DNA from: Candidatus Aminicenans sakinawicola JGI OTU-1
GTDB taxonomy: Bacteria > Acidobacteriota > Aminicenantia > Aminicenantales > Aminicenantaceae
NCBI GenBank assembly: GCA_000493965.1
Contig: AWNV01000003.1
Location: 1 to 64,000, forward strand
Direction: 5' to 3'
Length of the DNA: 64,000 nt
In this document: in pieces, positions 8,738 to 17,405 of the stretch
How the letters are laid out: every line of letters begins with the position of its first letter
Numbering within the stretch: position 1 is the stretch's first letter
Made by a program: the position numbers and the translations under genes
The notes under the pieces: generated by a model
Told to the model about the DNA's origin: nothing
The model's database searches: none
What the model saw: the letters and a program-made list of their open reading frames with translations, nothing else

Positions 8738-9597
8738 AGCATCAAAACAGATTGTTTCCCATTTTTTTGGCGTGGTTAATTTTAATCCTTTCTTTGCAAG
8801 CTTCACCTCAAGATCTCAAAAGCCAGACAAAATTAGCCGATATTCTGGCAAAAGCCGGAAAATACTGTAAAAAATTGGAAAACGCAGCGTTTGACTTTGT
8901 ATGTAAGGAAAACATAACAGAAAAAATTGATGTGAGCCCGGAGTGGGCTTCCGGGAACCGGGTACTGAAAATCGTCAAGAATTTGCCCGGAGCCTGGGGG
9001 CCAAGCAAAAAAATAAGAAAGAACACATTTGTGTATGATTACCAGTTGATTAAAAAAGGCAAGGATGTTGTGGAGACGAGAATATTATTAGAGGAAAACG
9101 GAAAAGAAAGACATGAAAAAAATGCCAAGTTGAAAACACAGATGTTTTATTTTGAAAAACCATTATTCGGCCCCATTGGTCTTCTGAGCACATACTGGCA
9201 GGATTATCTCGATTACAAAATACTCAAAAAAAAGACTCTAAAGGGAGAAAAGACACTTTTAATAGAAGCCGTACCTAAGCCATCATTGAGCCAAAAACAC
9301 CTTTATGGAAAAATCTGGATAAGAGAGAGCGATTTTAGCATTCTGAAGATAGAATGGATTCCAGAATCCATGAGGGATTATGTGGAGATCGAAAAAACAG
9401 CAAAGAGATATAAAGCAAGACCGCAGATAACCTTCATCACAGAATACAACATCGATAAAAAAGGAATTCGGTTTCCCAGTAAAGTTTTTATTGAGGAAGC
9501 TTATTTCAGCAAAAAGGGGAAGTACATCAAATCGGAAACTACCATAAAGTATGAAGAATACAAATTTTTCACTGTTGAAACCAAAGTTAAGTATTAA
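8734..9597 (+). CDS. LolA-like / outer-membrane lipoprotein-sorting-type secreted protein
   Basis: The 287-aa protein starts in the ATGA overlap with the GWxTD gene. A signal peptide (residues 1-25, ending SLQAS) precedes a lysine-rich beta region. The segment GKIWIRESDFSILKIEW is typical of the LolA/LppX-like fold, where a strand reports how much a substrate changes. The operonic link with a GWxTD gene recurs in Acidobacteriota-like genomes. It probably acts in the periplasm and may carry lipid or lipoprotein. The fold assignment is moderate; the function is inferred. Confidence 0.6.
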   Translation: MKHQNRLFPIFLAWLILILSLQASPQDLKSQTKLADILAKAGKYCKKLENAAFDFVCKENITEKIDVSPEWASGNRVLKIVKNLPGAWGPSKKIRKNTFVYDYQLIKKGKDVVETRILLEENGKERHEKNAKLKTQMFYFEKPLFGPIGLLSTYWQDYLDYKILKKKTLKGEKTLLIEAVPKPSLSQKHLYGKIWIRESDFSILKIEWIPESMRDYVEIEKTAKRYKARPQITFITEYNIDKKGIRFPSKVFIEEAYFSKKGKYIKSETTIKYEEYKFFTVETKVKY

Positions 9598-9794
9598 TTT
9601 AAAATGTGACGGATTATTTGATGTACCCAACACTAGAGTTGCTTTTATTATTGCCACCAGTGCTTTTTAATAAGAGGTAAAGACTCCCCTGACATAAACA
9701 ATATATTCTCAACATTTGGAACAGGATGGTAATCTTCGAGCTGTATCAAGTTGTTATTGTTTTTACTTTTATCAATTACCCAACGGCATTATTA

Positions 9795-9846
9795 GCATCG
9801 AAAGGATTTGAACCCCTGACCTTTGGATTCGAAGTCCACCGCTCTA
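9795..9846 (-). pseudogene. tRNA-Arg(TCG) 3' fragment, att-like scar
   Basis: On the minus strand, ATAGAGCGGTGGACTTCGAA begins a sequence matching the D-arm end, anticodon stem-loop (anticodon TCG), variable loop and T-arm (GGGGTTCAAATCC) of a tRNA-Arg. It ends CGATGC without a 5' acceptor strand or most of the D-arm. The 5' half is replaced by unrelated AT-rich DNA, so it cannot fold as a tRNA. Such 3' fragments commonly mark the far attachment site of an element that integrated into a tRNA gene. Confidence 0.7.
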
Positions 9847-9976
9847 TATAAAAGGAAACAAGGATGAATTTAGAAAATTCATTAAAAGGGCTATTTAAAG
9901 AATTATAATGGCTATTCTAAGATGTATTTTGTTAAATAAAAAAACCTCTGACAAAAAACTGTCGAAAATCCTTGAC

Positions 9977-9999
9977 ACAATACCCATTCACCTATTTTT
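9977..9999. repeat. 23-bp dispersed repeat, copy 1
   Basis: The 23-bp string beginning ACAATACCCATTCACC and ending TATTTTT occurs here and at 37186-37208, both in intergenic DNA. Nature unknown; it could be the end of a small mobile element. Confidence 0.5.
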
Positions 10000-10043
10000 T
10001 ATATTTAATTAACATTCTTAAACTGCTGGGTTTGCTCCCATAA

Positions 10044-10196
10044 TCGCCAACAGAGAAATCACCAACGACCCCACTAGGCATTCTAATCAATCCTAGTCAA
10101 GACCCGGTCAGCGCGAGAAATTACTTAAAGGAGCATGGTAAACCAATCTATTCCCAGAATCTGAAGGACTTGAAACAAGACACAGAAAATGCATGA
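10044..10196 (+). pseudogene. UPF0175-like antitoxin remnant
   Basis: A reading frame without a usable start codon ends in ARNYLKEHGKPIYSQNLKDL, which resembles the C-terminal tail of UPF0175 antitoxins (YLKxxxIPI...DLxxDL). Its stop overlaps the start of the PIN gene by 8 bp, as in normal UPF0175/PIN operons. The N-terminal DNA-binding part is lost. The identification rests on a short stretch and on position. Confidence 0.4.
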
Positions 10197-10683
10197 GATC
10201 ATATTAGACTGCTGCTGCCTTTCCAATTTTGCCCTCTCCAAGTCCCTGTTCATCCTTAAAAACCTTTACAGTAACTCTGCTTTCGTTATAGAGTTTGTTT
10301 CTGCAGAAATCTTGAGAGGGATTCAAAGAGGACACAAAGATTTGGCGAAAATCCAGGATTCTCTGAGGGAAGGATGGCTCAAGGAGGTTGTCTTGAGCAC
10401 TAAAGAGGAGAAATCCCTTTATGAAACGATTTCCGTCTCTCTCGGTCTTAGCGAGGCTTCCAGCATTGCTGTCGCAAAATCCAGAGGATTTTTCTTTGCA
10501 TGTGATGATAGAACTGCAAGGAGAGAGGCCGGATTTTTGGACATAAAACTCACCGGTACGCTCGGTATCCTCAAAAAAGCCGTACGGAATAGAATTATCA
10601 GACTAAAAGACGGAAACCTCATTCTGGCCGAGATGATAGCAAAAGGATTTTATTCATCTGTGAGTTCTCTGAAAGAAATTTAA
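10189..10683 (+). CDS. PIN-domain RNase (DUF3368-like toxin)
   Basis: The 164-aa protein has the PIN fold acidic signature: an N-terminal Asp in MHEIILDCCCLSNF, a Glu in LGLSEASSIAVAKS, and a second Asp pair in FFACDDRTARREA. The ending (LTGTLGILKKAVRNRII) is the typical DUF3368 segment (GT.GIL..A...G). These proteins are VapC-like RNase toxins. The upstream antitoxin-like frame appears broken, so this is probably an orphan toxin or is tolerated because it is weakly expressed. Confidence 0.75.
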   Translation: MHEIILDCCCLSNFALSKSLFILKNLYSNSAFVIEFVSAEILRGIQRGHKDLAKIQDSLREGWLKEVVLSTKEEKSLYETISVSLGLSEASSIAVAKSRGFFFACDDRTARREAGFLDIKLTGTLGILKKAVRNRIIRLKDGNLILAEMIAKGFYSSVSSLKEI

Positions 10684-10953
10684 GATTGAAGCGCTGTCAG
10701 CCTCTTGCTGACCCTGGTATTGCTGAGGTTGAGGATGCCAGGAAGAGATTGGCTGGGCTGAAGAGCAAGTAATTTTCTAAATTGCTTTATTAGCTCATTT
10801 TACATAGAATAGGAAGCTTAAGGGATCAAAAGGACGCTAATGCTGATAATTGCCTCATAAGGGAAGACGAGTGAGTGGGAAGGAAAAGGATATTATCAGA
10901 GAGAGAGAAAAATGCTGCCTGTTTAGGGATTAATTCAGCAAAGGGAGCTTATA

Positions 10954-11115
10954 ATGGGCATTCTTCACAATGGGAAAGAAAAGTTTGAAAATATTATAAG
11001 AAGAACCAGAATGAAAAGGAGTGAACAGAAAAAGAGACCACCAAGAAAGAGCGAGAAAAATAAGCTTTTATTGCAACTAACGATCCCTTCCCGTCGGAGA
11101 AGAAGAAAAAAATGA
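10954..11115 (+). CDS. Very basic 53-aa small ORF
   Basis: An ATG with AAGGGAG 7 nt upstream opens 53 codons rich in Arg and Lys (MGILHNGKEKFENIIRRTRM start, ending SRRRRKK). It stops 55 bp before the KH-domain gene. The charge would suit an RNA- or ribosome-binding peptide, and khpA genes often sit behind rpsP, but there is no S16 similarity that I can see. The ORF may be chance. Confidence 0.3.
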   Translation: MGILHNGKEKFENIIRRTRMKRSEQKKRPPRKSEKNKLLLQLTIPSRRRRRKK

Positions 11116-11170
11116 TTACAGTCCATGAGCTTGATTGAAAAAAGCAATTTAAGGTTTAGAGGAGGTTACA

Positions 11171-11407
11171 GTGAAAGAACTCGTTAAATTGATTGCCAAG
11201 TCATTAGTAGACAATCCGGACAAGGTGCAGGTTTCCCAATTAGACGGGGAACAGGCCTCGATCCTAGAATTAAAGGTTGCTCCTGAAGATATAGGCAAGG
11301 TTATTGGAAAACAGGGAAGAAACGTTCAGGCTATCAGAGTTATTCTCGGTGCTGCTGGAATGAAGCTGAAAAAGAGATTTATTCTCGAGATAATAGAAAA
11401 AGGATAA
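11171..11407 (+). CDS. khpA: KH-domain RNA-binding protein KhpA
   Basis: The 78-aa protein is a single KH domain with the nucleic-acid-binding loop GKVIGKQGR at residues 42-50, followed by NVQAIRVILGAAGMKLKKR. Length and layout match the YlqC/KhpA family, which binds RNA and affects cell division and translation in bacteria. The start has GAGGTTACAGTG: the codon is GTG with GAGG nearby. In many genomes it lies between rpsP and rimM/trmD; here it stands alone. Confidence 0.88.
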   Translation: MKELVKLIAKSLVDNPDKVQVSQLDGEQASILELKVAPEDIGKVIGKQGRNVQAIRVILGAAGMKLKKRFILEIIEKG

Positions 11408-11410
11408 TTT

Positions 11411-11803
11411 GATCAGCATAGAGAAACGATATCTATTTCCCTTTGATGCATAGGCAATCTTCTACCCATCGGGCGACCAGGATAACTCATTATGCCTGCT
11501 TATGCTTTCTACTTTTACGACTTCCCTAGATTCTCCCCTTTCTACAGGGATAACTTTAATAGTTTTATCCTTGGAAAAATAAGCTATTGATTTTCCATCA
11601 GGTGACCAATCAATTGTTGACCCTGCAACCTTATCTGATTCAGATGTAAGCTGTCTGGATTCTCCGCCATCTGCCGGAATTATAAAGATGTTATTAATAA
11701 ATACTTGCTTTGATTTCCATTGTCTTGCTGGGAGAAGAATATCAAGGATTACTAGTAGTATCAAAGGCTCTAGCAGGACTGTTTTCTCTAAAATTGTGAG
11801 ATC
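11411..11803 (-). pseudogene. TolB-like propeller fragment with in-frame stop
   Basis: The minus strand encodes propeller repeats IFIIPADGGESRQLTSESDK and STIDWSPDGKSIAYFSKDK, then LSWSPDG followed by a TAG at 11462 and the continuation KIAYASKGN. The stop interrupts a WSPDGxKIAYAS repeat, so this is a nonsense-mutated remnant. It lies directly downstream of another decayed propeller gene. Confidence 0.65.
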
Positions 11804-11813
11804 TAGAGTTCGA

Positions 11814-13216
11814 TTATTTCTTGGTGTTCCCTTTCGGCAGGAAATTCTCCATCACCCAGATTTCAGTGGGTTTCCGGGTTTGGCCCTTGGCAGAAAAGGC
11901 AATTTTCCATCCCTCGGGGTGAATACTCAAGTAAGAAATTACATGCATTGAGATTCCTAACTTCTCGGGATTTCCACCTTCTGCGGAGACTCTCATCAAT
12001 TCACATTGACCCTCGGACTCCTCTGACCGACTTAAAGAAGAAAAGATGATAAAACGTCCATCTGAAGTCCACGTCAGGTCCATGATCATGTATTTATTAA
12101 GATCTAATATACAAATTTTTTGGGAATTCCCACCTGATACAGGAATAACATTGATTATATCTTTGTTTTGATTAGTATCTCTTTGGACAAAAAACAATTT
12201 TTTACCATCAGGAGAAATGCCAAAAAGCTCATGAGTTGAATTGACGGATTGAAATGCACCTATTTCTTTTTCTCGACCTGTCTCTAGATTGTGGTGAATA
12301 ATCCGATTATTGAGTATGGTCGATCCTTCGGCAATCGCTTTTACGCTTAAATAATAGATGGAATTTCCACTTTCAGCCCAGCAGTGACCGCAAACATCGC
12401 TGTCTTTTCTGGCGGGATAATAGGTTCAACCTTTTTTGTTTGAGAATCGATGCTGTAAATAGCCCAATCCCATTCCTTGACGCATCCCATGACATGAATT
12501 TTGTTGCCGTCCGGAGCCCATCGCGGTTGTTGAAAAACTTTCAAATTCGGGCTGACTTCTGTATTCTCTCCGCTTTTAAGATTGTGAATGCAGAGAACCG
12601 GGTCAGTAAATTTTCGAAAAACACCACGATCCGAAATATACGCTAGGCGATCACCATCCGGAGAAAAGCAAGGATCGCTGTTATGTCCTTCAAAAGGCAG
12701 AGACAGCTTCTTTGGACCATCAATGATCCTTCCCGATTCAGGATCGAGTCCAGTAAGGTAAATAAAGAACAGATCATTCCTGAGGCCATAGTAAAGAGCC
12801 CCATCGTCGGTCACACCGAGAGGTATGATAGGCCCCATATTATCCCTGATCAACACTGGATCTTTATGGATTCCTTGTTCTGAGACTCGGATGGCCCATA
12901 CTCCTATGGTTCCTGTGCGGTTGCTGGCAAAGAGCACATGCTTTCCATCTGTATTGACCAGGAATAGATGTTTGAAGGCGGGATTTTCTGATTCTATATT
13001 ACGGATCCACTCTTTCAGTTCAACATTTCTGTCAAGTTTGGGGAATAGTTCGATGAGACTGTTTCGGAGATTCTCTTCAAGTTGAATAACTTCGCTCTCC
13101 AACTTGTCACGCACTAAATTAATAGTACCGCCGTACTTTGTTCTGAGGTTTTCTGCATTTTGATCGATTGATTTTAAACCCAGATAGCTGAGGATAGCAC
13201 TTGGAACCATAATCAA
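11814..13216 (-). pseudogene. Membrane-anchored TolB-type propeller gene with frameshift
   Basis: The N-terminal frame (12347-13216, perhaps starting ~45 bp further upstream with KKKILFFAFILIMVP) has a TM anchor, a helical segment with NLVRDKLESEVIQLEENLR, and propeller motifs such as DPCFSPDGDRLAYISDRG and QPRWAPDGNKIHVMG. Near 12385-12400 the frame shifts: the other frame carries on as CWAESGNSIYYLSVKAIAEG and runs through ISPDGKKLFFVQRD to the C-terminus WVMENFLPKGNTKK at 11814. One indel separates the halves. It is either a pseudogene or a sequencing indel. A paralogous C-terminus (VMENFLPDEKTKK) occurs at 14301. Confidence 0.7.
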
Positions 13217-13414
13217 AATAAAAGCAAAAAAGAGAATTTTCTTCTTAGGACTGATATGTTTAAGAGATTCAATAATATACTAATATAATATAATCGAAGA
13301 GTAAAAAACAATAAAGAAATTGTAAAAATATGTAAAATTATATTGTAAAATGTTACCATCCCTTTTTTTTGAAAAATTGAAAATCAATTGATAATGTGTT
13401 AATTTGGCTTCAGG

Positions 13415-13837
13415 ATGACAAAAAATCAGATTTCCAAGCAAGAAAAAAAATTAATCATAAAAGGAATTACTTCTCGACTTAAAAAACAGAAAAATATCAT
13501 TTTTGCCTATATTTTTGGCTCATTTGTTCGAGATGAAAAATTCTCCGATATCGATATCGGAATATTTTGTAACGAAAAAATAAGTAAAGAACCCTTGACT
13601 TTTGAATTTGACCTGGAAAAGGAAATCAAATCATTCACTAAATTCCCTGTGGATGTCAGAATAATAAACCACGCTCCTCTATCATTTGTTTACCATGTGA
13701 TAAAAGAAGGCATTCTGACAGCAGATAAAGACACTGGGAAAAGGACCGATTTTGAGGGAATGATCTTTAAGAAATATTTGGATTTTGCCTTTTTTCGAAG
13801 GCAATATTTGAAAGAGGTCATAAATGCCCCAATATGA
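13415..13837 (+). CDS. mntA: MntA-type minimal nucleotidyltransferase antitoxin
   Basis: The 140-aa protein carries the nucleotidyltransferase core FAYIFGSFVRDEKFSDIDIG, with GS and DxD residues that bind Mg-ATP, and a C-terminal helical tail. In the MntA/HepT system the MNT protein AMPylates the tyrosine of the HepT Rx4HxY motif and so disarms the RNase. The downstream HepT-like gene overlaps by 14 bp. The pair sits between two decayed propeller genes, consistent with a mobile toxin-antitoxin cassette. Confidence 0.85.
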   Translation: MTKNQISKQEKKLIIKGITSRLKKQKNIIFAYIFGSFVRDEKFSDIDIGIFCNEKISKEPLTFEFDLEKEIKSFTKFPVDVRIINHAPLSFVYHVIKEGILTADKDTGKRTDFEGMIFKKYLDFAFFRRQYLKEVINAPI

Positions 13838-14261
13838 TTCAGATAGAATGCTGAAGCTCATTTCCCAGATGCGGGAAGCCCTGGGACATCTTAAAAGACT
13901 TAAAGAATGTAAAAAAGCGGTTTTCACAAGCGATCCCGATAAAATTGGGAGCGCAAAGTACAATTTTATAATTGCTATTGAAGCCGCAATTGATATGTGC
14001 AATCACATCATCTCTCGTAATGGTTACAGGGCTCCCGAAGATTATGCCGATGCTTTTGTGGTACTTGGAGAAAAAGGAGCTTTTGAAAAATCTTTTGTCG
14101 ATGACTTAAAGGAAATGGCAAAGTTTAGAAATAGATTGGTCCATATCTATTGGGAAATTGATGAAAATCAAATCTATGATATTTTGCTAACTCGCTTAGG
14201 AGATTTTAAAACGCTTCTTGACCAGCTCGCTCGATTTCTGAGTTGGCCAACCTTAGCTTAA
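13824..14261 (+). CDS. hepT: HepT-type HEPN RNase toxin
   Basis: The 145-aa all-helical protein (DUF86/HepT) has the catalytic motif RNRLVHIYW, which is R-x4-H-x-Y, including the tyrosine that MntA adenylylates in the characterised system. NFIIAIEAAIDMCNHII is the usual second helix. Translational coupling with mntA (14-bp overlap) is typical. All key residues are present, so it should be an active RNase toxin when free of antitoxin. Confidence 0.88.
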   Translation: MPQYDSDRMLKLISQMREALGHLKRLKECKKAVFTSDPDKIGSAKYNFIIAIEAAIDMCNHIISRNGYRAPEDYADAFVVLGEKGAFEKSFVDDLKEMAKFRNRLVHIYWEIDENQIYDILLTRLGDFKTLLDQLARFLSWPTLA

Positions 14262-14300
14262 TCTTACGCCAATTTTTATGAATTATTCATCTGTCGAATA

Positions 14301-15458
14301 TTATCGCGACTTATTTTTTTTCTTGGTTTTCTCATCCGGAAGGAAATTTTCCATCACATAGCCTTCAGATTCCAATAAGGATGTGGAGAAAGCTATCTGC
14401 TTGCCGCTTGGATGGATGCTAAAGGAGTTAAGATTCTTATTTGGATCCCAAACGGTCTGTGATTCTTCCCTTTCAGGAGAGATTCGTCGTAAGACATCGC
14501 TTTTATCCTTTCTCTCAATGAAGAGTAAGTATTTCCCATCGGTTGTCCACCTGACGTTTCCAATTTTCTGAAGTCCCTGAAAACGGCACAGTTCCTTCGC
14601 TTCACCGCCTGAAGCAGGTATAATGAGAAGAGTCCCTTTTTCTTTGTTTCTATCGTCAATGGCAAACGCTAATTTTTCACCATCAGGAGACCATACTGGA
14701 TTGTAGTTGGAGCCCAGGATGGGTTTGCTAAGATCTTCCTGGATTTTGAATGTAGCTAAATCCAATGGAGCGATAGAGATTGCAAACCACCGGGTAAAGA
14801 TGCTGCAGTAGAAAGTTCCATTTCTTGTGGATTATACCAAGAATAAGCGACCAATTTATTGTCCGGAGAAATAACGGAGTTTAAGACAAATTCCATCGGC
14901 TTTTTCCATGTCCCATCTTTAGTAAGTCGCCTGGTCTCTCCTGTTTTTAAACTGCGAAGGGCCAGGTTACCCGTCGCCCAATCAACGAACGATGAGTAAC
15001 TTCCATCCAAAGAAGGAGTGCCAAAATCGTCATTTCTACCACCTGTCCATATTTTTTTGATTCTGAATTCCTTATCCCCTTTTTCAACAACAGTTTGGGC
15101 TCTGAGGAGAACGGCGAGTTTTCCTTTAGCCGCCTTGACTGCTTCGGTTTGTTCAGGATATTTGTCAATAACCTCTTGAAAAGCCCTTTGTGCTTGTTTT
15201 AATCCTAATTTTTCATAACAAATTCCTATTTGAAGCTGAGCTTTTGCAGCTATTCTTCTGTTCTCAGGAAAGTCTGTTATAATCTTGAGAAAGAGTTGAA
15301 CAGCTCCTTCTAAATTTCCTTCTGCTTCCTTTTTTAAATAATGCGGCTTCGTAGAGTTCCTCGGCAGTTTCTTGTGAGAGAGCTTCTTGAGAAGGAATCA
15401 AGAAAACCATAATCAATGATAATGCAAAAATCCAAAGAAAAATTTTCATTCTATTCAT
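14301..15458 (-). pseudogene. TPR + TolB-propeller secreted protein, two or more frameshifts
   Basis: Pieces in three frames form one ancestral gene. Signal peptide: MNRMKIFLWIFALSLIMVFL. TPR part after a shift: IAAKAQLQIGICYEKLGLKQ, then VVEKGDKEFRIKKIWTGG. Propeller part: LDGSYSSFVDWATGNLALRS, then after a second shift VWSPDGEKLAFAIDD and the end VMENFLPDEKTKKKNKSR. The first shift falls in a run TTTAAAAAAGG near 15340 (one A too many). The second is near 14795. This domain layout is a common Aminicenantes family. It is probably a pseudogene, although homopolymer indels could be sequencing artefacts. Confidence 0.75.
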
Positions 15459-15462
15459 GGAT

Positions 15463-15569
15463 AAACTTTAGGTATCTTCTATGTATTATTGTTAATATTT
15501 CAGCTCAAAAGTGCCAAAATTTTACAAAAATGAGTAGAAATCAGAACAAGTCCAAAAAGCAAATGTTTA
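15463..15569 (+). repeat. Promoter/leader repeat, copy 1 (degenerate)
   Basis: About 107 bp align with the better copies at 18376, 23068 and 27759. It keeps the -10-like TATTAT (15484-15489) and the conserved tail that reads ATG AGT AGA AAT CAG (MSRNQ) and continues NKSKKQMF. The -35 is degraded (TAAACT). It lies between the lytTR gene and the decayed TPR-propeller gene, pointing rightwards into the convergent lytTR gene. Confidence 0.7.
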
Positions 15570-15603
15570 ATTCGACGTTATTCCGGTTTAGTTGAGTTTT
15601 TTA

Positions 15604-16347
15604 TCATAATAGCTTCATGATCCGGCTGTATCCGGAGCGGCTTACCAGCAGGGTTTTGCCATTCTTTAAAATCGCGACTCGGCTATCTTTTGTATAGGGC
15701 TCGATCTTGCTCAGATAATCGATATTTAGGATATAGGAGCGATGTATTCTGTAAAACTTTCGGGGATCGAGCATCTTTTCCATATTAGCTAAGGTGTCAT
15801 TCTTTAGGGAAGATTTTTTTAGTGTATTTATGCAAACATAATCACCCTGAGCCTCGATATAGGTGATATCCTCTGCCTGTATTATGTAGATGTTCCCCCG
15901 GTCCCTTACAAGGATTCTTTTATGTGGAACATCTTTCAGACGGTGCTGGTGCAGTAATTTATCAACAGGCTGTCTGCTTTTTCCCGGGAAACGTTCTTTG
16001 ATCCGGTCTAGTGTTTTTGCCAAACGTTCGGGTTTAACCGGCTTCAAAAGGTAATCCAGGGCATGGGCCTCGAATGCCTGCAGAGCGTATTCATCATATG
16101 CTGTTACAAAGACTATAAAAGGAGCATCCTTTCCTAGAAGCTCCAGTACGTCAAAGCCATCCAGTTTCGGCATCTGGATATCCAGGAATACTAGGTCTGG
16201 TATTTTTTCATATATTGCTTTTACTGCTTCAAATCCGTCTGAACATTCCCCAATGATCTCGATCTCTTCGAACCTATCGATAACCATTCTGAGGGCTTTT
16301 CTGGCCAGAGCTTCATCATCGACGATAATGGCTCGTTTTCTATTCAT
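15604..16347 (-). CDS. LytTR-family response regulator
   Basis: The 247-aa protein has a receiver domain (residues 5-120) with the acidic pair D10-D11, phospho-acceptor D56 in LVFLDIQMPKLDG, T82 and K102 (DYLLKP). A LytTR DNA-binding domain follows (about 143-247: ILVRDRGNIYIIQAEDITYI, FYRIHRSYILNIDYLSKIEP). The start overlaps the upstream kinase gene by 8 bp and has GAGGG 6 nt upstream. It should receive phosphate from the LytS-like kinase and bind tandem direct repeats. A candidate site lies upstream of the operon at 18190. Confidence 0.92.
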   Translation of the reverse strand: MNRKRAIIVDDEALARKALRMVIDRFEEIEIIGECSDGFEAVKAIYEKIPDLVFLDIQMPKLDGFDVLELLGKDAPFIVFVTAYDEYALQAFEAHALDYLLKPVKPERLAKTLDRIKERFPGKSRQPVDKLLHQHRLKDVPHKRILVRDRGNIYIIQAEDITYIEAQGDYVCINTLKKSSLKNDTLANMEKMLDPRKFYRIHRSYILNIDYLSKIEPYTKDSRVAILKNGKTLLVSRSGYSRIMKLL

Positions 16348-17404
16348 TTTTTCCCTCTAATGGAATCTGCAGTTTGACGATAAAATCATCTTCTTTTTGG
16401 CTGATGATCAGCTTTGTGTTGTCCCCATAGGCATTGGCAAGGCGTTGTTTCAGTGCTTTTAGTCCGTATCCCGGACTTGTTTGGGCCCGGGCAGATTTAT
16501 CCAGGGGATTTTTAACCAAAATCAGCAGGGAATTCGGATATTTTTCTATTTGCAGAGTAAGTGTGCCGGATTCGGTAGTCTGCTGAAAGCCGTGTTTAAT
16601 GGCATTTTCTACAAGAGGTAAAAGTGAAAAAGGAGGAAGCTGCTCTGCCATAGCTTGCTCGTTTATATTAAAATCGAGTGTCAGTCGTTTACCCAGCCGG
16701 ATTTTTTCAATTCCCAGGTAGTTTTTTATGTGCTCGAGTTCATCTTTCACACTCACCCATTCCTTCCTGGCATAAACCAGACTGTAGCGTAAAAAATCGG
16801 AAAGCTGTATACAAACCCTATATGCCAGCTCAGGTGATGTTTTAGTCAAAGTACTCAGGGCAGTTAGACTGTTAAATAAGAAGTGTGGGTGAATGGTTGC
16901 TTTAAGCGAGTTTAACTCGATGCGGCTGGAAAGTAAACGGTTTTTTAGTGCCTGCTGTTCTACCTCTCTGCTTTTTTCCAGGGAGAGAATCAGATAGTGG
17001 ATCAAGGCAGCCAGAAAATACAGGAAAATCCCTGCAGCCGCAAAGAGAAGAAAGACCTGATCGAACCGTACCCTCCATATCCTGGTGTTAAGGAAAAAAT
17101 CCAGGACCTCGCTGTAAGACATTGTAAGCAGCAGCCATATTCCTGTCATCGTTAAGGCGGCCACACCCTGTCTTAGAATAATACTGACCAGATTTTTTCG
17201 CTCCGGGAGAATAGTTTTACACAGGTACCAGGAAGAAAGGCAGAAAAAAAGTTCCACCATTATAGGTGGAACTGTGAGTATGACAGCTGCTGAAAAAGAT
17301 AAGCCTGTAAGACTGCTCACCAGAACGGTCATACAGATGACTACCGGGCTCCATATGACCGTGATTAAAAGAAAATTCTTAGGTGAGCGAAGATAAGGAA
17401 ACAT
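16340..17404 (-). CDS. LytS/YehU-family sensor histidine kinase
   Basis: The 354-aa protein has four N-terminal membrane segments (about residues 11-35, 38-62, 80-98 and 115-140) and a His_kinase domain with IHPHFLFNSLTALSTL (phospho-His near residue 174), then the ATPase motifs PFSLLPLVENAIKHGF (N box) and GYGLKALKQRLANAYGD (G box). This is the short family without an extracellular sensor domain. It is sandwiched between the LiaF-like gene (stop 1 bp before its start) and the LytTR gene, so signalling probably depends on the membrane or on the LiaF-like protein. Confidence 0.92.
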   Translation of the reverse strand: MFPYLRSPKNFLLITVIWSPVVICMTVLVSSLTGLSFSAAVILTVPPIMVELFFCLSSWYLCKTILPERKNLVSIILRQGVAALTMTGIWLLLTMSYSEVLDFFLNTRIWRVRFDQVFLLFAAAGIFLYFLAALIHYLILSLEKSREVEQQALKNRLLSSRIELNSLKATIHPHFLFNSLTALSTLTKTSPELAYRVCIQLSDFLRYSLVYARKEWVSVKDELEHIKNYLGIEKIRLGKRLTLDFNINEQAMAEQLPPFSLLPLVENAIKHGFQQTTESGTLTLQIEKYPNSLLILVKNPLDKSARAQTSPGYGLKALKQRLANAYGDNTKLIISQKEDDFIVKLQIPLEGKNE

Positions 17405-17405
17405 G

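Noticed and set aside
10965..11147. Minus-strand hydrophobic ORF over the small basic ORF
   Set aside because: It is the antisense of an Arg/Lys-rich stretch; hydrophobicity arises from that, and there is no ribosome site.
15330..15350. A6G run as a programmed frameshift in the TPR-propeller gene
   Set aside because: The needed shift is +1, not the -1 favoured by A-AAA-AAG sites, and the same gene has a second unrelated shift, so decay or a sequencing indel is simpler.
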